Assembly (NCBI GenBank): GCA_029379385.1
Contig: CM055614.1
Span: 19,015,994 to 19,079,993, forward strand
DNA: 64,000 nucleotides
Direction: 5' to 3'
DNA from: Quillaja saponaria
Taxonomy: Eukaryota > Streptophyta > Magnoliopsida > Fabales > Quillajaceae
The translations under genes were made by a program, and so were the position numbers. A model generated the notes under the pieces. The model had not been told where the DNA came from. It did not search any database and worked only from the letters and a program-made list of their open reading frames with translations. Of the stretch, positions 35,985-48,289 are shown one piece after another; the first letter of the stretch is position 1, and each line of letters opens with the position of its first letter.

Positions 35985-36449
35985 GTAATTTTCATTTTTA
36001 TTACTCCTTGTATCTTAATAAGAATCATACTTCTTAGCTTTCTAAAACAATCTATATATAGCTATAAACATGTGAACAATTATATGAAAAAACCATTCAT
36101 GCTGCCATTTTATACTTCTATTTTTTAGTAGAAGAATATTCTTATAACCTATATTCAGTTTTACTGTCTTAATCCAAAGGGAAATCTGACAAAGTAGAAT
36201 AGAAATGCTAGTTAGAATTTGATGTGTGCAACGGTTGCTCCTGGCTTCCTTATGTGATACAATGAGTATAAGTTAATTAGATTTTGAGTTCCCTTTTCTA
36301 TAATAATGCTATTTATTTTGTCTTTAGTTACTGTATAGCTATAACAGTTAAATCACATTTTTTGGAACGAGATTGTTTTGAAAAGTTTAGTACCTCTTTT
36401 ATAATTGGATCTTTTTGTTTATAACAAACAAAAATTATGGCATCTTATG

Positions 36450-36690
36450 CAGGGAAACACCGGTTAGGGTTTAAGCAGGCCCATTTAATGTTGTTAGCAA
36501 CAACAATTGCTACTGCCTTATGTTGGAAGCATATGCTAATATTTGAGGAAGCATCATATAGGGCTTAAGAATGGCCCATTTATTGCGTCTCGCAGCAGCA
36601 ACTCCTGCTTCCATGTGCTGGCAGCAAGTGCTTCTACAAGGTAGCACCACCTGAGGGCTTTAGCAAGCCCTATTTGGCTCATTTTAAGGG
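36450..36690. repeat. Imperfect duplication of a GC-richer segment
   Basis: Words such as TTTAAGCAGGCCCATTTA, TTGCTACTGCC and TTGGAAGCATATGCT recur about 105 bases later as CTTAAGAATGGCCCATTTAT, CTCCTGCTTCC and TGGCAGCAAGTGCT. A further GGGCTTTAGCAAGCCC hairpin lies at 36655-36670. A 70-codon minus-strand frame crosses it but shows no known motif. Confidence 0.5.
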
Positions 36691-36699
36691 AAGAGCAAT

Positions 36700-38090
36700 G
36701 AAAGGAAAGAAGCAATCCCCTATATGTAAGAGGTACATCTTTCTTGCTCTTTTTTTTATCTTTCATTTGTCATAGTATTTCTATGACATCATTATTTGGG
36801 TGACTAACAAAAGAAAGTCCTCAGCATGTATGTCCTCGTAATAAAAGAAAGTGTTGCTCTTTATTCTCTATTCTTTAATGTTTTTTATCTTCTCAGGTTA
36901 GATCTGACATTATTTTAAATTATTTAAGCTTATGTTTACTGTTTGTGACTATTGTGGTTCACTGATTTGGAATTGCAAGTTATTTGGCATATCCTTCATT
37001 TCTTAACTGAATACATTCCATGTGTTTAGTAAAGTATGGTTGAACATGATTAAAACTATGTTTTTTTTAATGATATTCATCATGCCTATGCAAAGAGAGT
37101 TTCTGACTTGCAAGTAAGTTTTACTTCTCCAATACTATACTAAAGTCAGTCACTTTCTAGGGTTACAATTGATGAGAAATTTTGTTTAACAATTTACTAT
37201 AAGAAAATAAAATTATAATAGACATAACAGGACAATTTGTAAGTTCAACAATTTCCTTTTTTGAACTGGTCTAAATTCTTAAAAGAGAGGTAAAATCATA
37301 AAAGAACTCTCATTTTCATCACATCTTTTAAATGGTGAGTTTAAACAAGTGATGTAATTACGTAGCTACAAGTTTTCAAATTTCTAACTTTGAGTCTGCA
37401 GGTTTCACTAATCCTAACTATATTCTTCCTGGCTGGGGCAAAAAAGCTTCTAACTTTAAAATATTGGTGAGTGTTAACTATAGAAAGGAACAACTTTTGG
37501 ATTTCCTGATTTTCCATAACATATATTCACTTTGCAATGTATATCTTATTGATGTTTGTGCATAAAGTGCTAAAATCTCTGTCTGCAATATGCATATTTC
37601 ACCTTATTATTTTCAAACTTGACCATATTTATTCGTTTTGTTAGTATGATGAGTTGGTCTTGTGTTTAGTGCAAAAGTTCAATAGAAGAGCTTGGCTACC
37701 ACCTTGTTGCATCCTTCAACTGCTTGCTTATGATGGAAGCATCATAATTGATATCCCCAGCAACTCGCCAAATGGATTTTTTGCATTCTTAATATCTCTC
37801 AACATATATATTTCTAAATTATAATTGTATCATGATCTCAAAATATTGCTGATTAAATACCAGTTGTTGATATAGCCTCTATAGTTGTGGTTTTGATCAT
37901 CTTCTCTTCCTTCCAATCAAAGTTTTGAAAATTATTATTGTTGTTATTTTAAAAAAAAATAAAATTGAAGCATTACTGACTAAATATTCAAGTATCAAAT
38001 TTGGTTAACTTTAAGTTGCTTCCTATTTAAACCTATTAGTTTCTTCATTATTTGTAACAGTTCATTACTTGGGTGGTTGGAATATCTCTA
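36700..38090. other. Unassigned AT-rich stretch
   Basis: No recognisable gene or element. A 64-base segment at about 37403-37466 has exon-like AG and GT borders, but its translation resembles nothing I know. Confidence 0.5.
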
Positions 38091-38099
38091 TTCCATAAA

Positions 38100-38395
38100 T
38101 ATTCGTTACCAACCAACCAAAAGATTGTTAGGTATTACCAAAGAACCTTCCTGGTTGGTCGATAATTAGCTACTAACCTTATAGTTGATTAGTAATTACC
38201 AACCAAACTCTTTTTCCAGCCATAAAAATTTTACCAACCAACTTTTACAACCAACCCTAAGAGTAATAGCGTAAATTTTCCCTACCAGCCCTTTACTGAG
38301 AAAAGTAGGTCGGTAAGTCTTTAACGACCAACTTTGACCTCATGAGCGACCAACTTGGTTAGTCGGTTCTTATAGTTTACCGATATAGATGCAAG
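38100..38395. repeat. Cluster of ACCAACC / TTGGTCG motifs, possible transposon subterminal region
   Basis: The motif ACCAACC or its complement occurs at least eight times within 300 bases, with spacers such as ATTACC and GGTCGGTAAG. Similar words recur at 47611-47635 (CATTACCGACCAACCTTAGC), on the other side of the Tat-type insertion. This pattern is common near ends of CACTA elements, but no CACTA terminus is seen. Confidence 0.45.
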
Positions 38396-38736
38396 CTAAT
38401 AAAAACAGCTTCTATGCAATTATTATGTAGACAAATGGCTATGTCTTATGGCAACAATATTTTCCAATTAATATATGTTGAGCAATCTAACATATATAAG
38501 ATTATAGGTTACTATTTACAATAATATTTTTTGTTTGTTTGTCTTCTTATATTATGTTTTAGAATTTTAAGGCTAAAACTTGTGGATGTGATTTTCAATA
38601 TTGCAATTCTTTCCCTCCTTCTGTCATCTTGATGTTTTTTATTACTATCTTAATCAATGTAAACTCATTGTCAATTTACAAGGCAAAGTGTAATTATATG
38701 ACTTAAATAGATTTTAATCTTGGATAGTATTGATAC

Positions 38737-38741
38737 AATGT
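38737..38741. repeat. Target-site duplication of Tat-type element, left (AATGT)
   Basis: The partner is AATGC at 47085-47089, one base different. Confidence 0.7.
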
Positions 38742-39815
38742 TGTTTACAAAATATTTTTCTATAGATATTAGCCAAGGTGACTCGGCTAACGTCGCAACT
38801 CTCTTAATTCCCATGTTCAAGCAACTTGGCTATGAAAGGGACTCTAATTTTTAGACAATGGGTTCCTAGGATACTAAAAAAAACTCGTAGTGGTTTGATA
38901 TAATTAGAATTAACTATTAGACATGAATTTGTAAAGGAAAGCAATAAATAAGTGCAATAAAGTATGTAAAGAAATACTGTAAATAAAGCATGTAAAGAGA
39001 TGCTGTAAATAATGCTGAATACAAAATAAGAATTGAATTGAAGTCGATTTATTGTTGTTTGATGTTGGAGTGCTTTACAATAGATAACTCTTCTCCTATT
39101 TATATAAGAAAAACTAGTTGTTAACCCATTAAGCCTATCTACCACATTCTCTTTTAACTTTCTAACCAAGCATCCACTAATATAGGAGTATAGCTAACAA
39201 TCGAAGTGGGTTACAGCCTCTATCAACTAACCTGTTTAGATTTTTAGCAACTGATTTCTGCCTCAGCTAGTCCAAATAACAATTTTCTGGTGCTCCATAT
39301 CTTCATTATCCCTTAGAAATAGACTTTGACATTGAATACGGTCTAGGTGCACTAAATTACCATTGACTTAGTCTAACTCGACAAACCCAATAACTCTACT
39401 CAACTGACTGGCCCAATTTTGCTTCAACGAGTTCATAAGCCCAATAAGTGTCCAGGCTTGTTGAAAGACCAAATTTGAACCAGTTTGAATAGGTCTTATC
39501 TTTATCTACACCTATGAACCATTCCTAATAGCTTTATCCTTTCAGCTGAGATCCTAACCGAAAACTCCTATTTCAAAAAGATTTAAAACCATGCCATTAT
39601 CCTTTATTATTTTTGAATAAAAATACTGGATATGGCTTAATTCTAGTAACTAAGTGGCCTACTAAATTGATCTTCATCTAATTGACATAATTTAAATTAA
39701 GCCCAAATTCAGTTAGTCAACCTAGTCTATTAGCTGAGTTAGCGCTCAGTTAATAAGAAATCATCAAATAAGGCCCAATTGAATCCAGCCCACACCTTGT
39801 ATATTTTTTGGTTTT
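38742..39815 (-). repeat. 3' LTR of Tat-type element
   Basis: Aligns along its length with 46016-47084, sharing for example AAATATTTTTCTATAGATAT at the low-coordinate end and CACCTTG(C/T)ATATTTTTT near the high-coordinate end. The TG start expected at the high-coordinate end is mutated, so the limit is set by the adjoining purine tract. An open frame of 121 codons inside it is partly shared with the sister LTR but has no protein motif. Confidence 0.85.
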
Positions 39816-39825
39816 GCCCCCTTGC
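39816..39825 (-). other. Polypurine tract of Tat-type element
   Basis: Minus-strand GCAAGGGGGC lies directly upstream of the 3' LTR. Confidence 0.7.
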
Positions 39826-40020
39826 ATCATTTAGGTATGAGTGCAAATACTTGAATCGATACATCATATCCCTTTTTCAAATTTGAATTCTCAGCTACCT
39901 TAATGAATAAGCAGCCAATAAATTCCATTCACTAGCCTTTCTGTTTTCCAATGGATGATACAGATCTCTTCAATCTCTAATTTGAATTCAAATTTTGTGG
40001 TGAACCTGAATTATTTCTAA

Positions 40021-41285
40021 TTGGATAACTTGAAGAATTACTTTTCATCTTGCATATTCTATTTGCTTCAAAATTCTCTAAGCTCCTTCTCAAAAACTCG
40101 AATTCACTGCCTCTGCTATTTGCTTCCATGGCTTCTATATAGTAAAGAAACCCTTAGAGGTATTAAGACTAGAAATGTTAAGAGACTTACTCAACAGTCT
40201 TCGCACACCTCACCAGTTCATGCTTCCACAGCAAAATCTAAAAGATTGCTAGTCGAACCATAACCTTCAGATAAGGTATTTTCAAATAATCTTATTTTGA
40301 TTTCTTAATATGTTCGATCAACTGACCTTTTTTTCTTTGTTTTTGCAGAAAAAGAAGCCTAAGACTCAAGTACCTGAGTCTGCTAAAGTTTCTAGAACTC
40401 TAAAAACAACACCTCCCACTGCCTCTTCCTCAGCTGCATTGCTTGTAATTTCTGATGAAATCCTATAGTAATGCTTCAAGTTTCCAACCCCATTTGCTAG
40501 CCCCACAATAAGAGACACCTCTCACATCACTATGCATCTAGAATTTGTTGGAAACCAGTTTCTGAAAGATTTTCCTTCCGATCCCAAAATAGCAGAAGCC
40601 CTTAAATTGTCGATGTACAAGGTAACTATGTTTACTGATACTTCTTTAGTGTCACCTTCTATGAAGGTGGTCTTCAACCAAATGACCTTGCTTTTCAACG
40701 CCTTTACTTACAAAGTCAACAAATAGCAAAAAAAGACCAGCACTTCTCAGCTTAAGAAGTTAGCCGATCTTGAGGCTAGAAAAAGCACCTTTCAAACTCA
40801 GTATGAAGCTGTTGAGAAAGATCGGCAAAAAAATCTTTTTGAAGAGGTTGGGATTACAAATAAATTAGAGGATTTGAACAGAAAGATGGCTTGGATTCAA
40901 ACTAAAATTTCTTCTCTCCAGCCTCAGCTAAAGTAGGTATGGTTAAAAGCTCAAAACCAACACGGATTTTAGAATCAACTTATACAACAAAAGTAATTCT
41001 TTGGATTCTGAGATTGCTTATTTGATACAAAAGAATACCCTTTTAGAAAATGATCTAAATGCTGGTGAAGCTAGTTTAGCTGAAGCCGAGAAATCATAGG
41101 CTCAACTAAAGGAAATATTAGCTGAGGTGAAGATGAACAAACTGAAATTGGTTCTAATCCTGCTACTAGACCCTAAAGCCAAGCCGATAATGCACCACCT
41201 GCTACTGGAGACCCTTCAGTTGAAGATCTTTCAATTATTGAAGATGTCAACCCTTTGGCAATAATCCTTCCATCGCTAAAGTGAA
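40021..41285 (+). pseudogene. Antisense extra ORF of Tat-type element (aORF)
   Basis: On the strand opposite to gag, plus-strand coding segments can be followed: 40021-40263 (LRGIKTRNVKRLTQQSS), a possible intron with a TTTTTGCAG acceptor at about 40349, then KKKPKTQVPESAKV, GNQFLKDFPSDPKIAEALKL (around 40550) and a long charged stretch (KKLADLEARKSTFQTQYEAV, LEDLNRKMAWIQTKISSLQ; 40757-40935) that looks like a coiled coil, ending in an acidic tail. Position and content match the antisense ORF reported in Tat-lineage elements, whose function is unknown. In-frame stops show decay. The alternative is a host gene fragment captured in antisense. Confidence 0.65.
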
Positions 41286-41499
41286 AAGACCCAGCCTTTC
41301 ATCAAAAAAACTTCTGAATTTTTTTTTATTTTCCCAGGTTAGACTCAGTTTTGTTCAGCTGCATTAGGTAACTTTTTCTTTTCAAGCTAAGTAGCTGGCT
41401 CGTGGCTACCTTTTGGACTTTTTTTAAAGCATCCCTTCCCAAATGGAAGGATGATGAAACATTAAGTATTTTCTATTGATGCTTCTGCTTAATTCTCAT

Positions 41500-41660
41500 C
41501 TTTTATATTAACTAATCGGTAAGCACCACCTGGAATAACTTGACTAATAATAAAGGGTTCTTCCTAATTTGGCGACTATTAACCGAACTTAAGGTCTTTA
41601 GTTCTAATTGGTAAAATGGTTTTTCAAATAAGGTCATCTTCTACAAAACCTGTTTGCCTT
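41500..41660 (-). pseudogene. Integrase C-terminal remnant of Tat-type element
   Basis: Minus-strand translation gives EEPFIISQVIPGGAYRL, similar to the GPY/F module (GPY.V..V...G.Y.L) at the end of gypsy integrases, preceded by LKFG. The integrase zinc finger and DDE core are missing, so a deletion removed everything between the protease linker and this point. Confidence 0.55.
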
Positions 41661-42333
41661 GACATGTTTATTGGCCACTTTTCTTTATAACAGAAACAAT
41701 ATTAGATAGTCATTCCAAATATCTAGCAGTCGTATGAATCTAGCTTTAAAATTCTATTTATTTCCTCTTTGATCTTTGGCATTAATTCAAGATTATACCT
41801 TCTAGTTAGCTATTTATAAGGCTTGAAGCCTTTTTTTATCGATAACCAATGCTCAACCAATTTGCTAAGATAACCCTGGCATTTCGCTGTATTCTCAAGC
41901 AAAACAGTTTTTGTACTATTTCATGAGCTCGGTCAATCGATATCTATCAAATTTAGCTAATAGGCCACTGACTCTTGTCGTTCTCAACTCTTCTTCAGTG
42001 TCCAAATTGACATCAATTAAATGATTTTGTGCTTAAAAACTGGGTTTCTTTTTTATAAATGGAGCCTCTAACTCTTTATCTTTTTTCATTTGGTTTGTTA
42101 ACTGATCATGCCCCTCGAGCATACTAGGGGTTTGTTCCTTATTCCTGGTTTCAGCTAAGAGCATAGAAAGCTATTACGGGATTTCCTTGAATATTATAAG
42201 GTTCTGATCCATTAAAGCTTTGTAAGAGAAGTAGTCATTCTGCCTCAACTGTTAACTGAGTATTTATCTAGAAACCTTGAGCCATGAAGTTATAAGATTC
42301 CTCATAATTGCTTGGTAGTTTAATTGTCTCCAC

Positions 42334-42830
42334 TCATGGTGAGAAGAAAATAGCCTCTGTCATCTTAATATCAACTGCAAAAGGATTTTGATCAATTGAT
42401 ACCACTTTTATCTTGTCACCTTCCCAAATCATCAACACCTGGTGCAACGTGGAAGGAACACGCTGATCGGAATGGATCCAATCTCTGCTTGACAAACCAA
42501 AGTAAGTAGGCTTAGCATCCACCACAAATAATACTGAATTTTAGTCTTGCTCTCAATAGTGATCTCAGCTACCAATACCCCAACTGACATAATATTCAAA
42601 ACTACTACACCATCTATAAAAACTAGGCTGACTAGCCTGCCACTGATATGAACTTTTATGTATAAAGGCTTAAGGTGGTTAGTCATAGCCTCTGAATATT
42701 TTTCAAATTGTATCATGGTTGGCCTAGTCTCATTCTTTTTCAATAAAGTAGCCCATTCTGTTTTTTCAACGAAAACATCTCCTTCTAGCTCCACCAATGC
42801 TCCATCCTCAATGGAGAATTCACTTGGCAA
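42334..42830 (-). pseudogene. Protease region of Tat-type element
   Basis: Minus strand: a leader MPSEFSIEDGALVELEGDVF is followed by the protease-like segment KPLYIKVHISGRLVSLVFID and GVVVLNIMSVG. In active Tat elements the last part reads IDGGAALNIMP or similar; here the DGG is DGV, so the catalytic context is altered. It continues in another frame to 42334. Upstream is gag. Confidence 0.65.
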
Positions 42831-43559
42831 AATGTTAATGATGTCAATATTTGCTGAAGGCTCTTTGGCGCCTACTTCCTCTAGGTCACCATCTTCGACT
42901 ACTATCCTATGATCATCACCTTTTTTGGAGCCTACTCCAGTTATTTCAGCTAAATTATCTGCTTCAGTTAAATCTTCTTCGGTTGTTGCAGTTATTGAAA
43001 GCTCCTACTGAATTTGCTTAAGCTGTTTCAATTATGGCTGCATCAGCTTTCTTGGGAGAATTGACCTCTTTCCTTACCACTGTTTTGGCTTCTCCCAACA
43101 TTTTTAGCATATGTTTTAGCTTATGGTTAGATTTTTGCCTTTGTCTCATTCGCTTTTTAGTACATGTGAGGTTTTTCATGAGGTCGACTGAGAAGGCTCC
43201 TTTTTAATGTACTTGTTTAAGAACCACTGCCCTTTTTCTACAATGCCTTTGGCTTGATCATCCTTTGAGGAATTGTTTGTCATTCCAAGTAGATATCCTT
43301 AGTGTGGATATTCCGTTTTCAATGTTGAACTCAACTACCTTTAGTTTCCCATTTGGAATTGGCTCATCATTGATCATTGAGAAATTCAGCCTGTTGGTTT
43401 CTTTTAGGTTTTTTGAGAAGTGAAGTCTTTCAAACACTTTTGGCCTTTTGACTACTGACTTCAGCTGCTTTGGTTGTGCAGATAGTTGCCTCCCCAGCGA
43501 TAACCGATGTCTCAGTTTTTGCTCCTCCTTTGACTCTCCACTGCTTCTGCATATGCCTT

Positions 43560-44830
43560 TTTCATGACAAATCTTTTTAATAGGATTTAGATTTGTGTAG
43601 TGAACCTAATACAACAACCATATTGGCAGATATGACTAGAAATAGATTGTATTGAATGATATTTCATGCATTTCTTTATCAGCTAATTTGAACATTCTAT
43701 CTTTCAAAGCCTTTTAGATAGTATTCCTAAAAATCATACAGTTCATAGTGGCATGACTGTATGAATTATACCACTTATAGTACTGTTTTGTCCTTAATTT
43801 CAACAGTCGATAGGATCTTATGTCCATCAGTCAACTTGATTTACTTGTCCTTTAGCAAGTAGTCGAAGATTTGATAAGCTTTAAAGGTATCAAATAAATA
43901 CTTGACTTTGTTCTCCACCTTAGGGATCTTATTTCCCTTGTTTGGTTTGAGAGCTGGGCAGGAATAAGGTTTGCCTTTAAGATCTCAGCTACTAACACAT
44001 CAGCTGAAAGCTCCTCATCACTATCGATTGTCTCCCCTGTATCCAAATCAACTGAATCCACCGCTGACACCAAGTGTGGACCTCTTCCATTTATGTTAGC
44101 TCTTCTATGTTCTTTTTCTAGAATGAACTGCTCAACTCTAGTGGATTTAGATACTAGCTTAATCAAATCAGTACACTATTGCATAACTAGTTTCTCCTTC
44201 AGTTGTGGATGCATGTTCCCCACTACTATGATGGCATACTCCACTCCTGGTAATTGCACGTTGCATCCGCTTCTCAACTTCTTGAATCTCTCCATATACT
44301 CAGATACCAGTTCATCTACATGTTGTTTCAGATTCATCAGATTGGCTACCGTTACCTCTGATTGCAGCTTGCAAAAATGATCAAGGAAGACCCTTTCCAT
44401 ATCCAATTAGTTCTGCATAGAATTATAAGACAAAGAAGAAAACCACGTGAAAGAAGTACCAATTAAAGATAAAGGAAACAATTGAAGCTTAAAATACTCG
44501 TTTTTATTTGCCTCGCCGCGTTAAGCAGTGAATTTGCCAATGTTTTCTATGGTAGACTTTTTGTCCTTGTCTGAGAAGGTTGTAAAATCTAGAGTTCTAA
44601 AATCCCTCAACAAGGGCATAACTTTGTCCACCTATTCAAGATATGGTTTCTTGTAAACCAGCCTTTTGAGAGGCCTCAGCTCTATACCGAAGAATCTTCT
44701 CATTGCTTCAACAATCATATTAGGATTAATCAAGGGTGGCACGGCAAGCCTCACCTTAGCCATTGCTGGTGAATACACGTTTGGCATTTGTGGTGTTACT
44801 GGTCCTATCTACCTGGATGGCCCTTGATTT
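43560..44830 (-). pseudogene. Gag of Tat-type element
   Basis: Minus strand from about 44765: LRDFRTLDFTTFSDKDKKS, then YFKLQLFPLSLIGTSFTWFS, ERVFLDHFCKLQSEVTVANL, DELVSEYMERFKKL and YAIIVVGNMHPQLKEKLV, all hallmarks of plant gypsy gag. Further on (43850-43690) come HNSYSHATMNCMIFRNTI and a degenerate nucleocapsid-like segment. Stops occur after KLVMQ and repeatedly beyond 43852, so full-length gag cannot be made. Confidence 0.78.
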
Positions 44831-44920
44831 TGCACATGGTTCGGCTGTTCAGCATACACTGGCTAATTGAGACTAATAAGTGAAGGTTGACCCCATGGCT
44901 GCTCTACTCCATAATCTCCA

Positions 44921-45176
44921 GGTAGTGTTAAAGCTAGCCCAATCATGGTGGACAAGAGCTACCTTTCTTTGCAAAACATTTTTGTTTTCCTAACTTTCTT
45001 CATGGTGACCCTTCTAACACTCGCATATGAATTTTATGGTAACATATGGTAACATGATTTGAATGTTTCAATAGTATGTATACATGAGCAACATCTTACA
45101 ATTAGAACAGCCCCTTATAAATGATATATGTTTAGCTTCTTTTGTATATGCTAAATGTTTAAGGTTGGAAATGCAT
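44921..45176 (+). mobile_element. LINE endonuclease fragment inserted in the Tat-type element leader
   Basis: These 256 bases are the reverse complement of 49561-49816, with about a dozen differences by eye and no length change. There the sequence is part of a LINE endonuclease region. The fragment lies upstream of gag and antisense to it. It is flanked on both sides by diverged copies of a stretch containing TTGACCCCATGGCTGCT (44888-44904 and 45206-45222), followed on the gag strand by similar words up to GTGTATGC. Confidence 0.75.
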
Positions 45177-45990
45177 ACACTAGCTCGTTATGAGTAATTG
45201 GTGAGGTTGACCCCATGGCTGCTATACTCTGTAGCTTCCTGGTGTTTTGTACTGAGCTCCCCTAAATCTAATAGTGGATATGGTAGCTAAGCTGCAGCCA
45301 AACTGGGCTGTGACATAGCACTAAAAACTGTCAAGTTAGGAATAGTTCGTACAGATGGTAATCTAAGAATACCTGATATAGTTGGTGGTCTCCTAGCCAT
45401 TTAAAGTTGCCCGTACTGTAGAATTGGTTGTGCTACTTGACTTATAGGTTCAGGAACCACTTGCCCCCCGGATGTAACCAAGAAAGGGGTTGCTTGCGGC
45501 TGCTGAACTAGTTGCCCGCAGTTGAAAGAGGTTGTAGAATACTCTTTTAGCTGTTGGGAAGTCTTTTAAACTTGCTCTTAAGCATTGGGCACCTCTTTGT
45601 GGACTATTGGCTTCATAATCTCGAGTAATTATTTTGACATCTAGTACATCAAATCGTTGAGTCCCAAATCTATCTGTTGATCGATAAAATAAGTGGTCAT
45701 CACTGTAGGCTGGCTAAATGTTCCATCTCCTTCTACAGTTGGTGCAACAGTCTTTAGCTGAGGAGATGATACTTCTTCTACAACTGAGGTAGTGGTCCCC
45801 GATTGAGAAGATGGTGTTGCTGAAGTAGGAATTTCAGTAGGTTATGAAACATGATGGTCGTCTTGTCTCTAGCTACCACCCTTCCTAGCTTTTGATTTTT
45901 CATATTAGATAGACTCTTTCCAGAACACAATTGCATGCGCCAATTAAAATCATGACCAATAGCAAATCTCTCTAGAGATTAGACATTTTG

Positions 45991-46008
45991 GTCCCACCGA
46001 GTGTGCCA
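45991..46008 (-). other. Primer binding site of Tat-type element
   Basis: Minus-strand TGGCACACTCGGTGGGAC lies seven bases inside the 5' LTR. It resembles sites of plant gypsy elements that begin TGGCRC and run to GTGGGAC. Confidence 0.65.
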
Positions 46009-46015
46009 GAAAATA

Positions 46016-47084
46016 TGTTTATGAAATATTTTTCTATAGATATCGGTTGAGTTGACTAGGCTAACTTCGAAACTCTCTTGATTCCCACGTTCAAACGATT
46101 TGGCTAAGAAAGGAACTCTGTTTCTTAGACAATGAGTTTCTAGGATATTAAAGAAAGCTCTTAGTGGTTTGGTACGATTATAATGTAACTTTTAGGCATG
46201 AATTTGTAAAGGAAATCGATAAATAAGTGTAATAAAGCATGTAAAGAAATACTATAAATAAAGCATGTAAAGAAATATTGTAAATAAGGCTGAATGCAAA
46301 ATAGGAATTGAATTGAAGTTGATTTGTTGGTGTTTGACATTTGAGTGTTTTACAATTGATAACTCTAGTCTTATTTATATAAGAAAAACTAGTCGTTAAC
46401 CCACTAAACTTATCTGCCACATTCTCCCCTAATTTTCTAACCAAGCATCCACTAATATAGGAATATAGCTAATAACCGAAATGGGTGATCAGCTGACCTG
46501 CCGGGATTTTCAGCAATTGATTTCTGCCTCAGCTAGTCCAAATAACGATTTTCTACTGCTTCATATCTCCATTATCTCTTAGAAATAGAGTTTGACATTG
46601 AATGCAGTCTAGGTGCACCAAATTACCTTTGACTTGGTCCAACTTGACAGACCCAATAACTCTACTCAGCTAACTGACCCAATTTTGCTTCAACGAGTCC
46701 ATAAACCTAATAAGTATCTAGGCTTGTTGAAAGACCAAATTTGAACCAGTTTGAATAGGTCTTATCTTTATCTCCACCTCTGAACCTTTCCCAACAGCTT
46801 TATCCTTTTAGATGAGATCCTAATCGAAAATCCCTATTTTAAAGGGATTTGAAACCATGCCATTATCCTTTATTATTTCTGAATAAAAATATTAGATATA
46901 GCTTGATTCTAGTAACTAAGTGGCTTACTAAATTGGTCTTAACCCAATTGACATAATTTAAATTAAATCCAAATTCAGTTAGCTAACCCAGTCCATTAGT
47001 TGAGTTAGTGCTTAGCTGATCAAAAATCATCAAATAAGCTCAAATGAATTTAGCCTACACCTTGCATATTTTTTACTGTTAACA
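46016..47084 (-). repeat. 5' LTR of Tat-type element
   Basis: On the minus strand it starts TGTTAACAGT at 47084 and ends at the CA opposite 46016. It aligns with 38742-39815 over its length with many substitutions, so the insertion is old. Confidence 0.85.
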
Positions 47085-47089
47085 AATGC

Positions 47090-48289
47090 CTAATCTTAAA
47101 GGTAAGTTTGGAAGCCATATCTATGACAGTATATACATTTAGTTCGATATTCGATTGTAGAAAAATTCAAATGAGCTTTTTGACATTCTTTCCTCTTGAT
47201 ATTTTATATGATGGAAAACCTCCTTTGTCTTACAGAACTATTGATGCATGCCGTAATTAATTGTCAAAGCGTGAATTACAATATTGATGCAACTGAAACT
47301 TTTTTTTCCATAGTCACTCATAAAAATTTCGATAGCTTATTTGTTCATTTGTCTATCTATTTCTCTATATACTGTATAGGTAGATGTTTCCTTGATTTTA
47401 TTAGATTTAAAAGATAAGCTTTCTTTAGTTGTGGGACTGTAGTTAAGATGAGTAAAATGTATCATGGCATGATTGGGTTTATAATGCTCATTACAAAAGA
47501 ATTGAAACCTTGTTTTCTAAAATGTGGAGCTTTAGAGAGCATCTTGAAGTGTCATATGACCTTAATAAAAACCTTAAAATTATATATATATTTTTTGAAA
47601 AAAAAAACTGTAGCATTACCGACCAACCTTAGCTATTTTTAAAAAACATGAACATTTACTAAGACATATAGAAGGAAGTAAGCATGAAATGTGGTAAGGG
47701 ATGACTATAGAGGATAGAGGCGACCAAAGGTGGAGGTGTTGAGGCAGCGACTAGTCGACACCAAAAATGAAAGTGATCAGAGGTGGCCAGGGGTGAAGGA
47801 GAAAAGACCTGAGTTATGGAATAGGCTAGAGCTCAATAATGGTGAGGTGACAATAAAGGGAGAAGAGTATCAAGTTTGAGAAGAAGGGCTTAGGTTATTA
47901 TAGATGTAAGGGTAGGCAAAATTGTCCCTACCATTCTTTTTCACTCATGTGTAAACAATATAGACACCTATCTGCGTGGTAATGAATTTCTCGAGTTTAA
48001 GGGAATAAATGGCCGAATTGCAAGATGGAAAAAATTACAAGGAAATAAAATGCTTATTTTCTAACAAACATGGGTAAATTGTATTCCAAACCACAGAAAA
48101 AATTATTTCACAAGCCAAACAGCCCATATGTTAGATTGAATAACAATAGTTGGACATACATTTAAAAATCAAGTCACGCCACCATTCTAAAAACCCAAAG
48201 GCTAGTAACATAGAGAGAAATAAATCCTTAATTCATTCTGCCATATGCCATTGACATGTCAATTTTCAGCTTCACATTCCCACCAAATG
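47090..48289. other. Unassigned stretch right of the Tat-type element
   Basis: Continuation of the pre-insertion sequence that ends at 38741. It includes one ACCAACC-type motif at 47611-47635. Around 48085-48130 is AAGCCAAACAGCCC, reminiscent of a MITE end, but no partner end was found. Confidence 0.45.

Larger units (their letters stand above)
38742..47084 (-). mobile_element. Tat-type Ty3/gypsy retrotransposon, deletion derivative
   Basis: Two LTRs of about 1.07 kb (38742-39815 and 46016-47084), a 5-bp target duplication with one change, a primer site and a purine tract delimit it on the minus strand. The order is 5' LTR, PBS, gag, protease, a short linker, an integrase C-terminal piece and the 3' LTR, with an antisense reading frame next to the 3' LTR. 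Reverse transcriptase, RNase H and the integrase core are gone. An antisense extra frame in that position has been described for Tat-lineage elements, which supports the lineage call. Confidence 0.85.

Noticed and set aside
37403..37466. Possible exon with TGCAG acceptor and GTGAGT donor
   Set aside because: All three frames were considered; one is open but resembles no protein and does not match the expected next exon of the MADS gene.
38804..39169. 121-codon minus-strand open frame beside the Tat-type element, with a related frame at 46178-46444
   Set aside because: Both lie in LTRs of one element. The similarity reflects LTR homology and no protein domain is visible.
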